Positions 25,987 through 34,035 of a stretch of DNA of 64,000 nucleotides are shown here, piece after piece. The position numbers and the translations under genes are program-made. The notes below the pieces were generated by a model. That model was not told where the DNA came from. It ran no database searches and worked only from the letters and a program-made list of their open reading frames with translations. Source of the stretch: AC-37 sp036386455 (GTDB lineage Bacteria; Actinomycetota; Thermoleophilia; Solirubrobacterales; Thermoleophilaceae); the NCBI GenBank assembly GCA_036386455.1, contig DASVVS010000056.1, positions 1 through 64,000 of the forward strand, in the 5' to 3' direction. Within the stretch, counting starts at the first letter, position 1. Every line of letters starts with the position of its first letter.

Positions 25987-27176
25987 CAGGCCGCCTCGGC
26001 CTCGGCTGCGCCCGCCCGGCTGGCCGGCACCTTCACCACGCTCGGGAACGCGTTCGGCGCCCCGTCCGGCCGCGGCGGCACCGACGTCTTCTTGCGGTGG
26101 CGGAGCTGCGTGGCCGGGTCCCACATCGGGGCCTCGTCCTGACGGTCGATCAGCCGGTCGATCGGCGTCTCGGGCGTGTCGCCGGCCAGCCAGCCGGTGC
26201 GGTTGTCCGGCCGCGGGTTCGCGCCGTTGTCCGGCTGGCGGGCGGTGTTGAGCCCGAGCGACTCGAACATCGCGCGGTCGTCCTCGGGCTCGGAGCCGAG
26301 CGTGGTGAGGAAGTTGCCCATCATCACGCCGTTGAGCCCGGCCTTGACGGCCAGCGGCTCGAGCTCGCCGAGGTTCTCCACGCGCCCGCCGCAGAGGCGG
26401 AACAGCGCCGCCGGCAGGATCAGCCGGAAGATCGCGATCCACTTGACCGCCTCCCACGGGTCCATGTAGTCGCGGTCGCCGAACTTGGTGCCCGGGCGCG
26501 GGTTGAGCAGGTTGATCGGCACGCTCGTGGGGTTCACCTTGGCGAGCTGGAAGGCCATCTCGACGCGCTGCGCGCGGCTCTCGCCCAGGTTGAGGATGCC
26601 GCCCACGCAGGTCTCGAGCCCGGCCTCGGCCACCGCGTCGATCGTGCGCAGCCGGCCCTCGTAGCGGACCGTCGACGAGACCTCCGGGTAGTAGCTCTCG
26701 GCGGTCTCCACATTGTGGTGCACGCGCTGGATGCCGACCTCCTTGAGCGCCTTCGCGCGCTCGCGCGAGACGTGCCCGATCGACACGCAGCGCTTGAGGT
26801 TGGTGTGCTCCGCCACCAGCTTGGCTCCGTCAAGCACGTTCTTGAAGTCCTTCTTCGAGAGCCCCTGGCCCTGGGTGACCATGCAGAACCGGTGTGCGCC
26901 CGCCGCCTCGGCCGCGCGCGCGTGCTCGAGGATCTGGTCCGGGGTCATCATCGCGTGCATCGGCGTGTCCGCCTCGGCGTACTTCGACTGCGCGCAGAAG
27001 CCGCAGTCCTCGGCGCAGCCGCCGGACTTGGCGTTGACGAGCGAGCACAGGTCGGTGGAGTCGCCGAAGTGCTCGAGCCGCACCTGGAACGCGCGGTCCA
27101 CGAGCGCCTCGATCTCGGCGTGGTCCTCGATCTCGCCGAGGGCGAGCGCCTCGTCGTAGCTGATGAGCGGCGGCAA
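25986..27176 (-). CDS. bioB: Biotin synthase with C-terminal extension
   Basis: 396 residues from TTG with GAGGAGG upstream. Radical-SAM cysteines 54, 58 and 61 are in CAEDCGFC; other family motifs are HHNVETAESYY, INLLNPRPGT and LCGGRVENLG. It inserts sulfur into dethiobiotin using [4Fe-4S] and [2Fe-2S] clusters. The enzyme core ends near residue 311; residues 312-396 are an extra Asp/Pro/Arg-rich tail. First gene of the biotin operon; a hairpin covers its ribosome binding site. Confidence 0.95.
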   Translation of the reverse strand: MPPLISYDEALALGEIEDHAEIEALVDRAFQVRLEHFGDSTDLCSLVNAKSGGCAEDCGFCAQSKYAEADTPMHAMMTPDQILEHARAAEAAGAHRFCMVTQGQGLSKKDFKNVLDGAKLVAEHTNLKRCVSIGHVSRERAKALKEVGIQRVHHNVETAESYYPEVSSTVRYEGRLRTIDAVAEAGLETCVGGILNLGESRAQRVEMAFQLAKVNPTSVPINLLNPRPGTKFGDRDYMDPWEAVKWIAIFRLILPAALFRLCGGRVENLGELEPLAVKAGLNGVMMGNFLTTLGSEPEDDRAMFESLGLNTARQPDNGANPRPDNRTGWLAGDTPETPIDRLIDRQDEAPMWDPATQLRHRKKTSVPPRPDGAPNAFPSVVKVPASRAGAAEAEAA

Positions 27177-27181
27177 GCGGT

Positions 27182-27213
27182 TTGACCTCCTCGTGGGGAC
27201 GAGCAGCGGTCAA
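27182..27213 (-). promoter_or_regulatory. Hairpin sequestering the bioB ribosome binding site
   Basis: TTGACC and GGTCAA (20-base spacing) enclose a second stem, CTCGT with ACGAG around a four-base loop. On the bioB transcript the GAGGAGGU ribosome site falls in the 3' strand of both stems, five to twelve bases before the TTG start. It could be an RNA switch or an inverted-repeat operator. Confidence 0.45.
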
Positions 27214-27260
27214 GGTAAGGGCGGGGTCGGACGCCAGATTCCGCTCTCCGCGTGCCGCGT

Positions 27261-28505
27261 CTACTCGAAGACCACGTCCACGTTCATGGCGTTCTCGGCA
27301 ACGCGGATCGGCGTGTAGAGGCTGTCGCACATCGAGTAGCCGTCTATCTGAAGCCCGTAGGCGACGTTGTAGGAGTACATCGGCGCGCCGCTGTCGCCGT
27401 CGATGCCGCAGAAGTTGGCGCGGACCAGGCCGGAGGTGGTGCCGTACTCGTCCGTGATCGTGGCGTTCGTCTGGCTCACGTAGCCGCAGTCGCTCTGCCC
27501 CCACGCCGCGCCCGTGGTGCAGACGCGCATGTTCACGACGCTGTTTCCGTCGTTCAGCACCTTGTAGGTGTCGGTGAAGCTCGTGTCCGGGCTGTTCGTG
27601 ATCAGGATGAAGTCGCGCGGTGCCCAGCCCGCGACGTTGTTGATGTTCAGGATGCCGGCGTCGGTCGTGCTGTCCACGCGGATGTTGCGGAAGGTGCCGA
27701 TCGCGTGACTCGTCCCGTTCGGGAACTTGCTGCTCCACGTGGCGTTCGGGTCGTAGCGGCAGTGCCCGGCGGTCATCTGGTAGAGGTAGCCCGCGTCCCG
27801 GCCGCGGGCGATGAAGGCGCCGGTGCAGAAGCTCCCGTCGCCGTTGATCCGGATCCCCGCGCGCAGCGGCGGGTCGCAGTACGGGTGCACGCACGCACGG
27901 CGGGCGGGCCTGCCGCTGTGCGACTCGCGCGTGCGGACGGCCGCTCCGAAGCGGGCGCGCGCGTCGTCGACCAGCGCGCGCTGGGCCCGGCTGAGGTTGC
28001 CGTTGCGCGGCAGGCTGATCTCGACGCTGTTGACGTCCGTGCGAATGCCCGTGCCCAGAACCTCGGGAGCGCCGCCGTTCGCCTGCTCGAGCCGCGCCGC
28101 GATCCAGCCGCCGGCGGCCTCCAGCTCGCGCTGGCTGTGCTCGACCTCGACGACGTCGGCGCTTCCGTCGAGCCCCACCCGGGCGAGGGCGCGCTTCGCG
28201 TTCGCCCTGGTGGCTCCGTCCGCGGCGGTCACGCCGAGCTTCACGCGGTCGCCGTCGCCGGGATCGACCCAGACTCCGCCGAAGCGCTCGCCGAGACCCG
28301 CCTCGGCCTCGTCCACGAGCTGCCCGGCGGCGCGCTGCCAGTCGAGCCGCTGGGCGGCGTCGGCCACGGAGATTCCGCGCTCGTCGGCGAAGTGGCGGGC
28401 CTCGGAGGCGTCCGCGCCGAGCGCCGGCGCCGCCGCCACGGTGAGCATGCTGAGGGCCAGCCCGGCGAGGGCGGACAGGTGCGTACGTCGAGTCCGGCTC
28501 GTCAT
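27261..28505 (-). CDS. Secreted trypsin-like serine protease (streptogrisin/alpha-lytic type)
   Basis: 414 residues: signal peptide (1-31), a prodomain of about 170 residues, then an S1 protease domain. The catalytic triad is visible as TAGHC (His248), STTDAGIL (Asp282) and GIDGDSGAP (Ser372). Paired cysteines (227/249, 329/340, 366/396 region) suggest disulfides. The layout matches streptogrisin-like extracellular proteases matured by autocleavage. ATG 28505 is chosen because GGGAGG lies eight bases upstream; an ATG at 28520 would contain that ribosome site. Confidence 0.9.
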   Translation of the reverse strand: MTSRTRRTHLSALAGLALSMLTVAAAPALGADASEARHFADERGISVADAAQRLDWQRAAGQLVDEAEAGLGERFGGVWVDPGDGDRVKLGVTAADGATRANAKRALARVGLDGSADVVEVEHSQRELEAAGGWIAARLEQANGGAPEVLGTGIRTDVNSVEISLPRNGNLSRAQRALVDDARARFGAAVRTRESHSGRPARRACVHPYCDPPLRAGIRINGDGSFCTGAFIARGRDAGYLYQMTAGHCRYDPNATWSSKFPNGTSHAIGTFRNIRVDSTTDAGILNINNVAGWAPRDFILITNSPDTSFTDTYKVLNDGNSVVNMRVCTTGAAWGQSDCGYVSQTNATITDEYGTTSGLVRANFCGIDGDSGAPMYSYNVAYGLQIDGYSMCDSLYTPIRVAENAMNVDVVFE

Positions 28506-28523
28506 GGCCGTGCCTCCCATTGG

Positions 28524-28543
28524 TTGCGAGTCCTTGCGAGTCC
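28524..28543. repeat. Tandem 10-base direct repeat in the protease leader
   Basis: TTGCGAGTCC occurs twice without spacing, 19 to 38 bases upstream of the protease start codon and just before its ribosome site. It may be a tandem half-site for a regulator. Confidence 0.4.
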
Positions 28544-28628
28544 GCCGAGCGGCACGAGCAGCCCCCGCCGTGCCCTCGGGCGTCGGCCTATAGCCCTAAC
28601 ACGGGCCGTGGCCGGCTGCGTCGAGAAG

Positions 28629-28642
28629 CCCCCGGTCGGGGG
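28629..28642 (-). terminator. Terminator after the crotonase gene
   Basis: CCCCC-GACC-GGGGG on the minus strand followed by CTTCTC, 13 bases beyond the crotonase stop codon. A short but GC-strong stem with a partial pyrimidine tract. Confidence 0.5.
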
Positions 28643-28654
28643 TGTAGCGGCCCC

Positions 28655-29497
28655 TTAGCGGCCCGACCAGCGCGGCGTGCGCTTCTCGCCGAAGGCGCGG
28701 ATGCCCTCGATGAAGTCGCCCGACGTGAAGCAGGACTCGCGCAGGGCCACCAGGCGGCGCGCCTCGATGGCGGGGAGGTCGCCGGCGTGCGCGCGCAGCG
28801 TGCGGATGACCTCCTTGTTGCCGCGCAGCGACAGCGGCGAGTTGCGGCCGATCGCGGCGGCTACGTCGAGCGCCCGCTCCTCGAGACCATCGCGCTCCAC
28901 GACTTCGTTGACGAGCCCCATCGCGCACGCGCGGTCGGCGTCGACGTTGCGGGCCGTGTAGAAGAGCTCGCTGGTGTGGCCCAGGCCGCACACGTCGATG
29001 AAGCGCCGCAGCCCGGTGTACGAGTAGATCAGCCCGATCTTGGCCGGCGGCATCCCGAGCTTGACCCCGCGCGCGGCCACGCGGATGTCGCACGTGACGG
29101 CGAGCTCGAGCCCGCCCCCGATCGCGTGCCCGTTGATCGCGGCCACCACCGGGTACTCGTAGGCCTCGATCGCCTCGATCGCCTCCGTGAACGGGTGCGC
29201 CACGAGCTTCTCGGCGGCGTCGGAGAAGCCGCGCTCGTCGCTGCCCTGGGCGAACGAGGACTCCTCGAAGTTGCCGATGTCATAGCCCGCGGAGAAGACG
29301 GGGTCCGTTCCCGTGATCACCACGCAGAGCGCGTCCAGCTCGCGGAGCGTGTCCGCGAGGGCGTCGAGGATCTCGTGGTCGAGCGCCCCCCGCTTCTGGG
29401 GGTTCGCTATGCGGATCCGGACCACGTTCGACGCCGGTTCGTCGATGACCAGCTTTCCGGATGCGAGCTCCGTCGAGTTACCGCTACTCGAGGACAA
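28655..29497 (-). CDS. Crotonase (enoyl-CoA hydratase/isomerase or decarboxylase-like)
   Basis: 280 residues from TTG 29497, overlapping the biotinyl carrier gene by 14 bases. The oxyanion-hole segments are SAGYDIG and HAIGGGLELAV, and the latter keeps the first catalytic Glu position. The second hydratase Glu is absent: the segment reads MPPAKIGLIYS, as in crotonases that act as isomerases or decarboxylases. So simple hydratase activity is doubtful. Coupling to a biotinyl carrier is unusual and could point to an acyl-CoA carboxylation/decarboxylation context. Confidence 0.82.
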   Translation of the reverse strand: MSSSSGNSTELASGKLVIDEPASNVVRIRIANPQKRGALDHEILDALADTLRELDALCVVITGTDPVFSAGYDIGNFEESSFAQGSDERGFSDAAEKLVAHPFTEAIEAIEAYEYPVVAAINGHAIGGGLELAVTCDIRVAARGVKLGMPPAKIGLIYSYTGLRRFIDVCGLGHTSELFYTARNVDADRACAMGLVNEVVERDGLEERALDVAAAIGRNSPLSLRGNKEVIRTLRAHAGDLPAIEARRLVALRESCFTSGDFIEGIRAFGEKRTPRWSGR

Positions 29498-29696
29498 CGA
29501 GCGTGTCGCCCTCCGAGACGGACTGGCCTTCCTCGCACTTGATCTCGGCCACCGTGCCTTCGTCCTCCGCCTCGACCGGCATCTCCATCTTCATCGACTC
29601 GAGGATCACCAGCGTGTCGCCCTCCTCGACTGCGTCGCCGACCTTGCACTCGACCTTCCAGACGGTGCCGGTGATGTGAGCTTGGACGTCGGGCAA
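29484..29696 (-). CDS. Free-standing biotin carboxyl carrier protein (biotinyl domain)
   Basis: 70 residues; the TTG start is set by AGGAGG five bases upstream. The whole protein is one biotinyl/lipoyl domain with ESMKMEMP (Lys36 is the biotinylation site) and the flanking hairpin (GDTLV, repeated symmetrically as SEGDTLVVLE). It would shuttle carboxybiotin between a biotin carboxylase and a carboxyltransferase. Neither partner is adjacent; a carboxyltransferase is found at 53608-55170. The gene overlaps the crotonase and diverges from the glycosyltransferase. Confidence 0.9.
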   Translation of the reverse strand: MPDVQAHITGTVWKVECKVGDAVEEGDTLVILESMKMEMPVEAEDEGTVAEIKCEEGQSVSEGDTLVVLE

Positions 29697-29744
29697 CTGC
29701 TCCTCCTGGTCGCTTGGACGGGTCTTGGGGCACGATAACCGGTC

Positions 29745-30518
29745 GTGAGGAGCGAAATCGCGGTCGTAGTGACCGCGTTCAACGAGGCGGATCGGCTTGC
29801 GCAGACGCTCCAGGCGCTGGGCGAGGCGTTTCCGGGTGCACGGGTGGTCGTGGCCGACGACGCATCCACCGATCGGACCGCCGAAGTGGCCCGATCGGGG
29901 GGTGCCGAGGTCGTGAGTGCGCCGCGGCGGCTGGGAAAGGGCGGGGTCGCGACGCTGGCCGCGGAGCGGGTGCGAGGCGGCGCCGGCGCGGCCCCCGGGC
30001 CCGGCGGCCCGGCCTCGACCCCCGCCGCCGGCTCGGCTCCCGGCGGCTCGGCCCCCGCCGCCGGCTCCGCGCCCACCCTCGTCCTCTGCGACGGCGACCT
30101 CGGCGCCTCCGCGGCCCACCTCCCGGCGCTCGTCGAGGCGGTCGAGCGCGGCGAGGGCGAGCTCGCGGTGGCGGTCTTCGAGAGGCGCGTGGGCGGAGGG
30201 TTCGGGCTGGCGGTCGGCTTCGCCCACCGCGCGATCCGGTCGCTCACCGGGCTCAGCCTGCGCGCGCCGATCAGCGGGCAGCGCGCGCTCGCCCCGGAGG
30301 CCGTCGAGGCTGTGCTCCCGTTCGCCCCGCGGTTCGGGATGGAGATCGGCATGACGGTCGACGCCCACCGCGCCGGCCTCCGCGTCGTGGAGGTGGAGCT
30401 GCCGCTCGAGCACCGCGCGACCGGCCGCACCGCCGCCGGCTTCGCCCACCGGGCCAGGCAGCTGCGGGACTTCCTCCACGTTTACGCTCTCCGGCGGATG
30501 AGAGGGAGAGGGCAGTGA
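29745..30518 (+). CDS. Family 2 glycosyltransferase with Ala/Gly/Pro insert
   Basis: 257 residues from GTG. N-terminal GT-A motifs VVVTAFNEADR and VVADDAS are clear, and LVLCDGDLGAS carries the DxD-like metal site. Between them, residues about 77-110 form a low-complexity Gly/Ala/Pro/Ser stretch not needed by the fold. The C-terminal part (GQRALAPEAVEAV, RFGMEIGMTV) resembles dolichol-phosphate-mannose-synthase-like enzymes without membrane anchor. The sugar and acceptor are unknown. Its stop overlaps the glpK start (GTGA). Confidence 0.82.
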   Translation: MRSEIAVVVTAFNEADRLAQTLQALGEAFPGARVVVADDASTDRTAEVARSGGAEVVSAPRRLGKGGVATLAAERVRGGAGAAPGPGGPASTPAAGSAPGGSAPAAGSAPTLVLCDGDLGASAAHLPALVEAVERGEGELAVAVFERRVGGGFGLAVGFAHRAIRSLTGLSLRAPISGQRALAPEAVEAVLPFAPRFGMEIGMTVDAHRAGLRVVEVELPLEHRATGRTAAGFAHRARQLRDFLHVYALRRMRGRGQ

Positions 30519-31984
30519 TCCTCGCGATCGACCAGGGCACCACGGGCACGACCTGCATCGTCTTCAGCGGCGACGGGCAGCCCGCCGGCCGCGCCTACAG
30601 CGAGTTCGAGCAGCACTTCCCGCGCCCGGGCTGGGTCGAGCACGACGCGGACGACATCTGGGAGACCACGCGCGCCGTGGCCGTGGACGCGATCGCCGAC
30701 GCCGGCATCGAGGCGGGCGACCTCGCCGGCATCGGCATCACCAACCAGCGCGAGACCGTCGTGGCGTGGGACCGCAGCAGCGGCGAGCCGCTCCACCGCG
30801 CGCTCGTCTGGCAGGACCGCCGCACCGCCGCCCGCTGCGACGAGCTGCGCGAGGCCGGCCACGAGGAGACGATCCGCGAGCGCACGGGGCTCGTGCTCGA
30901 CCCGTACTTCTCCGGCACGAAGATCGAGTGGATGGTGCGCGAGGGCGGCGTCGACCCCGCGCGTGCGGTGTTCGGCACCGTCGACTCGTGGCTCCTCCAC
31001 AAGCTCTGCGGCCGGCACGTGACCGACTACACGAACGCGTCGCGGACCCTGCTGTTCGACATCCGCGAGCGCCGCTGGGACGAGGAACTGTGCGAGCTGC
31101 TCGGGGTCGACCCGGCGTCGCTCCCCGAGCCGCTGCCGAGCGCCCACGTGTACGGAGAGACCACCGAGCTGGGGGGCAGCGTGCCGGTCGCGGGCATCGC
31201 CGGCGACCAGCAGGCGGCGCTCTACGGGCAGGCCTGCAACGAGGTCGGCCTCGGCAAGAACACCTACGGCACCGGCAGCTTCGTGCTCCAGAACGCGGGC
31301 ACGGACGCGCCGCCGGTCCGCGAGGGCGTGCTCAACACGATCGCGTGGGGGGTGGGCGACCGCGTGGACTACGCCGTCGAGGCGAGCGTGTTCGTGACCG
31401 GCGCCGCGGTGCAGTGGCTGCGCGACGGCCTGGGGATCATCGAGGCCGCCGCCGAGACGGAGGCGCTGGCGCAGTCGCTCGACTCGAACGACGGCGTCTA
31501 CTTCGTGCCGGCCCTGACCGGGCTCGGCTCCCCGCACTGGGACCCGTACGCGCGCGGCACGATCGTCGGCCTCACCCGCGGTACCGGCCGCGCCCACCTC
31601 GCGCGCGCGGCGCTCGAGGCGATCGCGTACCAGACCGTCGACGCCGTGCGCGCGATCGAGGCCACCTCCAGCGAGCCGCTCGCGGAGCTGCGCGCCGACG
31701 GCGGCGCCGCCGTCAACGGCTGGCTCATGCAGTTCCAGGCGGACATGCTCGGCGTGCCGGTCGTGGTGCCCGAGATCCCGGAGACGACGGCGCTCGGCGC
31801 CGCCTATCTGGCGGGCGTGGCCACCGGTCTGTGGGACGAGGCCGGCACCCGGGCGATGTGGCGCGAGGCCGCGCGCTACGAGCCGCGCATGTCCGAGGAC
31901 GAGCGCGAGACGCTGCTCTCCGACTGGCGCCGCGCGCTGGAGCGATCGCGCGCCTGGGTTTCCCCGGACGGCGACGGCGGGTAA
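30515..31984 (+). CDS. glpK: Glycerol kinase
   Basis: 489 residues, FGGY kinase family; phosphorylates glycerol to sn-glycerol 3-phosphate. Visible motifs: AIDQGTTGTT at the N-terminus, ITNQRET (glycerol binding), VWQDRRT, GIAGDQQAALYGQAC, GTGSFVLQN and ADGGAAVNGWLMQFQAD. GTG 30515 overlaps the preceding glycosyltransferase stop. It is followed after 35 bases by a PlsC-like acyltransferase, so glycerol uptake products may feed phospholipid synthesis. Confidence 0.95.
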   Translation: MILAIDQGTTGTTCIVFSGDGQPAGRAYSEFEQHFPRPGWVEHDADDIWETTRAVAVDAIADAGIEAGDLAGIGITNQRETVVAWDRSSGEPLHRALVWQDRRTAARCDELREAGHEETIRERTGLVLDPYFSGTKIEWMVREGGVDPARAVFGTVDSWLLHKLCGRHVTDYTNASRTLLFDIRERRWDEELCELLGVDPASLPEPLPSAHVYGETTELGGSVPVAGIAGDQQAALYGQACNEVGLGKNTYGTGSFVLQNAGTDAPPVREGVLNTIAWGVGDRVDYAVEASVFVTGAAVQWLRDGLGIIEAAAETEALAQSLDSNDGVYFVPALTGLGSPHWDPYARGTIVGLTRGTGRAHLARAALEAIAYQTVDAVRAIEATSSEPLAELRADGGAAVNGWLMQFQADMLGVPVVVPEIPETTALGAAYLAGVATGLWDEAGTRAMWREAARYEPRMSEDERETLLSDWRRALERSRAWVSPDGDGG

Positions 31985-32019
31985 CGTCCGCCCAAGCGCT
32001 GGGTAGCTATCTCCACCTC

Positions 32020-32829
32020 ATGCCTTCCGAACAGACGGATCTAGCCCCGATGAAGCCGCAGGTCTACAAGGACGAGCGGCCGGCCGAGTACTTCACGCGC
32101 TTCCACGAGCGCACCCGCACGCGCGACCCGGACCTCATGTACGAGGTCGTCCGCCTGGTGCTCACGCCGATCCTGCTGCTGTTCTTCCGCACGCGCTGCA
32201 TCGACTCGCACAAGATCCCGGCCGAGGGCCCGGTGATCGTCGCGCCGAATCACTTCTCGTTCATGGACCACTTTCTCGTCTCGGTCTACATGCGGCGGAA
32301 GGTCCACTTCGTGGCCAAGTCGCAGCTCTTCAAGCCGCCGCTGCAGTTCATCTACACGCACGGCGGCGTGTTCCCGGTGCGCCGCGGCCACCGGGACGAG
32401 GAGATGTTCAAGACCGCCCACTCGCTGCTCTCGCGCGGCAAGGTGATCGTCATGTACGCGGAGGGCGGGCGCTCGCGCACCGGCGAGCTCCAGCAGGCCA
32501 AGCCTGGCATCGGGCGGCTCGCGCTCCAGACCGGCGCGGTCGTGGTGCCGGCGGCGATCGCCGGCTCGGAGGCCGTCCGCAACTGGAAGAAGCTGCGCTT
32601 CCCCAAGGTCACCGTGCAGTACGGCGACCCGATCTCGTTCGGCGCCATCATCGAGTCGCCCACGAAGGAGCAGTCGCAGGCCGCGGCCGACGCGATCTTC
32701 GAGCGCACGCAGAAGCTGTTCTACGGCCTGCGCGGCGGTCGCCGCAACGCGATCCAGGGCGCCCGCCGCGCCGCGCGCGAGGCGCGCCAGGCAGCCCGCG
32801 GCGTTGCCGGCCGCACGCCGGCGCGCTAG
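32020..32829 (+). CDS. 1-acylglycerol-3-phosphate acyltransferase-like (PlsC family)
   Basis: 269 residues. The acyltransferase motif NHFSFMD gives the HX4D catalytic pair His78/Asp83; the phosphate-binding block is EGGRSRTGELQ, and a membrane-associated segment is at 43-57. It probably makes phosphatidic acid. The last 40 residues are rich in Arg and Ala (ARRAAREARQAARG), a likely amphipathic membrane-binding helix. ATG 32050 is a possible later start. Its stop overlaps that of the convergent metallo-hydrolase (CTAG). Confidence 0.88.
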   Translation: MPSEQTDLAPMKPQVYKDERPAEYFTRFHERTRTRDPDLMYEVVRLVLTPILLLFFRTRCIDSHKIPAEGPVIVAPNHFSFMDHFLVSVYMRRKVHFVAKSQLFKPPLQFIYTHGGVFPVRRGHRDEEMFKTAHSLLSRGKVIVMYAEGGRSRTGELQQAKPGIGRLALQTGAVVVPAAIAGSEAVRNWKKLRFPKVTVQYGDPISFGAIIESPTKEQSQAAADAIFERTQKLFYGLRGGRRNAIQGARRAAREARQAARGVAGRTPAR

Positions 32830-33743
32830 CTCCCGCCGAGCACCTTCCGCGCCTCCTCGAACGCCGCCATCTCGTGACCGGGGATCACGAGCGCGCTCGG
32901 CGTCTGCTCGACGTAGCGCTGGATCTCTCGGAGGGAGCGCGCGAAGAGGTGCTCGTCCTGCATCAGGTACGGCCGGTGGCCGGTCTCGATCGCGTGGCGG
33001 GTGTACGCGGCGTCGCCGGTGAGGAGCACCTCGCGCTCGCTCGACCGCAGGATCACCGACATGTGGCCCATCGTGTGGCCGGGGGTGAACGCCACGCGCA
33101 CGCTGCCGTCGCCGAGCAGGTCGAACGAGCGGCCGAAGCCGGCGAACGAGCCGACGTCGGGGCCGTCGAAGTCGAGCAGCCGGTAGTCGAAGGCGTGGTC
33201 GAAGTGGCTCGTGACGTAGCCGCTCGTGACCGCCCGCTGCTCGTTCGCCCGCTCCCACTCCTGGCGGCTGATGACGAAGGTCGCCTCGGGGAACTGGACC
33301 ATGCCGCTCGCGTGGTCGAGGTGCAGGTGGGTCATCACGATCAGCCGCACGTCGGAGGGCTCGATGCCGCGCTCGCGGAGCTGGTCGGGGAGCGCCTGCG
33401 ACGGCTCCATCCGCCAGGGCTTCGCCGTGGTGGCGGCCAGCAGCCGCCCGACGTTCTGCTTCTTGTCGACCGCCACCGACGGGTGCAGGCCGGTGTCGAC
33501 CAGGATCGGCCCGGCGCCCGGGTGCTCCACGAGGAAGGCGGGGATCGGGATCTCCACGCGGTCGGACTCGCGGTCGCCGAAGCCGAACGCGTGCGCGCCC
33601 GCCAGCCGTCCCTCCTCGCGGTGCTGCCAGGCCTCCGGCCACTCGCTGCGCGCGGCCAGGAGCGGCGTGACCTTCACCTTGGCGTCGGGGCTGCCGCCGC
33701 GCAGCGGCAGCTCGGCTGGCTTCGGCTCGGCGGCGCTCGGCAT
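32826..33743 (-). CDS. Metallo-beta-lactamase-fold hydrolase (lactonase-like)
   Basis: 305 residues. The zinc motif MTHLHLDHASG (His139, His141, Asp143, His144) is followed by FTPGHTMGHMS, LLTGDAA and VIPGHE, the order found in N-acyl-homoserine lactonase-like MBL proteins. A leading strand ILVDTGLHP is also typical. The substrate is unknown; a lactone or ester is plausible. Its ATG overlaps the stop of the small upstream gene (ATGA), so the two are coupled. Confidence 0.87.
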   Translation of the reverse strand: MPSAAEPKPAELPLRGGSPDAKVKVTPLLAARSEWPEAWQHREEGRLAGAHAFGFGDRESDRVEIPIPAFLVEHPGAGPILVDTGLHPSVAVDKKQNVGRLLAATTAKPWRMEPSQALPDQLRERGIEPSDVRLIVMTHLHLDHASGMVQFPEATFVISRQEWERANEQRAVTSGYVTSHFDHAFDYRLLDFDGPDVGSFAGFGRSFDLLGDGSVRVAFTPGHTMGHMSVILRSSEREVLLTGDAAYTRHAIETGHRPYLMQDEHLFARSLREIQRYVEQTPSALVIPGHEMAAFEEARKVLGGS

Positions 33744-34006
33744 CAGATGCCCGCTTCGCTCCGGACGGCGGCTACGAGCTCGTGCAGCGCCGCTTCGTTC
33801 TCGGGCTCGACCCAGTAGCTCGTCTTCGCGTTGTCCAGGCCGGCGCGGTACTCCAGCGTCAGCGACAGGCGCCCGGCGCGCGGCGGCTTCGTCCCGACCG
33901 CCGTGACGTCGCGCGTCGCGACGCGGATGCCGTCGCCGGTCGTGACCTCGAGGATGCCGTCGCTCAGGCGCGCGATGCCGCTCGGCCAGATCGGAAGGTC
34001 CGCCAT
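33743..34006 (-). CDS. Small beta-rich protein of unknown function
   Basis: 87 residues. Predicted mostly beta strands with one C-terminal helix (NEAALHELVAAVRSE), reminiscent of a pleckstrin-homology-like fold. No catalytic motif or signal is seen. It is translated just before the MBL-fold hydrolase with an ATGA overlap. Family not recognised. Confidence 0.6.
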   Translation of the reverse strand: MADLPIWPSGIARLSDGILEVTTGDGIRVATRDVTAVGTKPPRAGRLSLTLEYRAGLDNAKTSYWVEPENEAALHELVAAVRSEAGI

Positions 34007-34035
34007 GCGCGGCGCAGGTTAACCTGCCCGCGCCC

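Noticed and set aside
28506..28520. Earlier ATG for the protease
   Set aside because: Its first codons contain the GGGAGG ribosome site used by ATG 28505.
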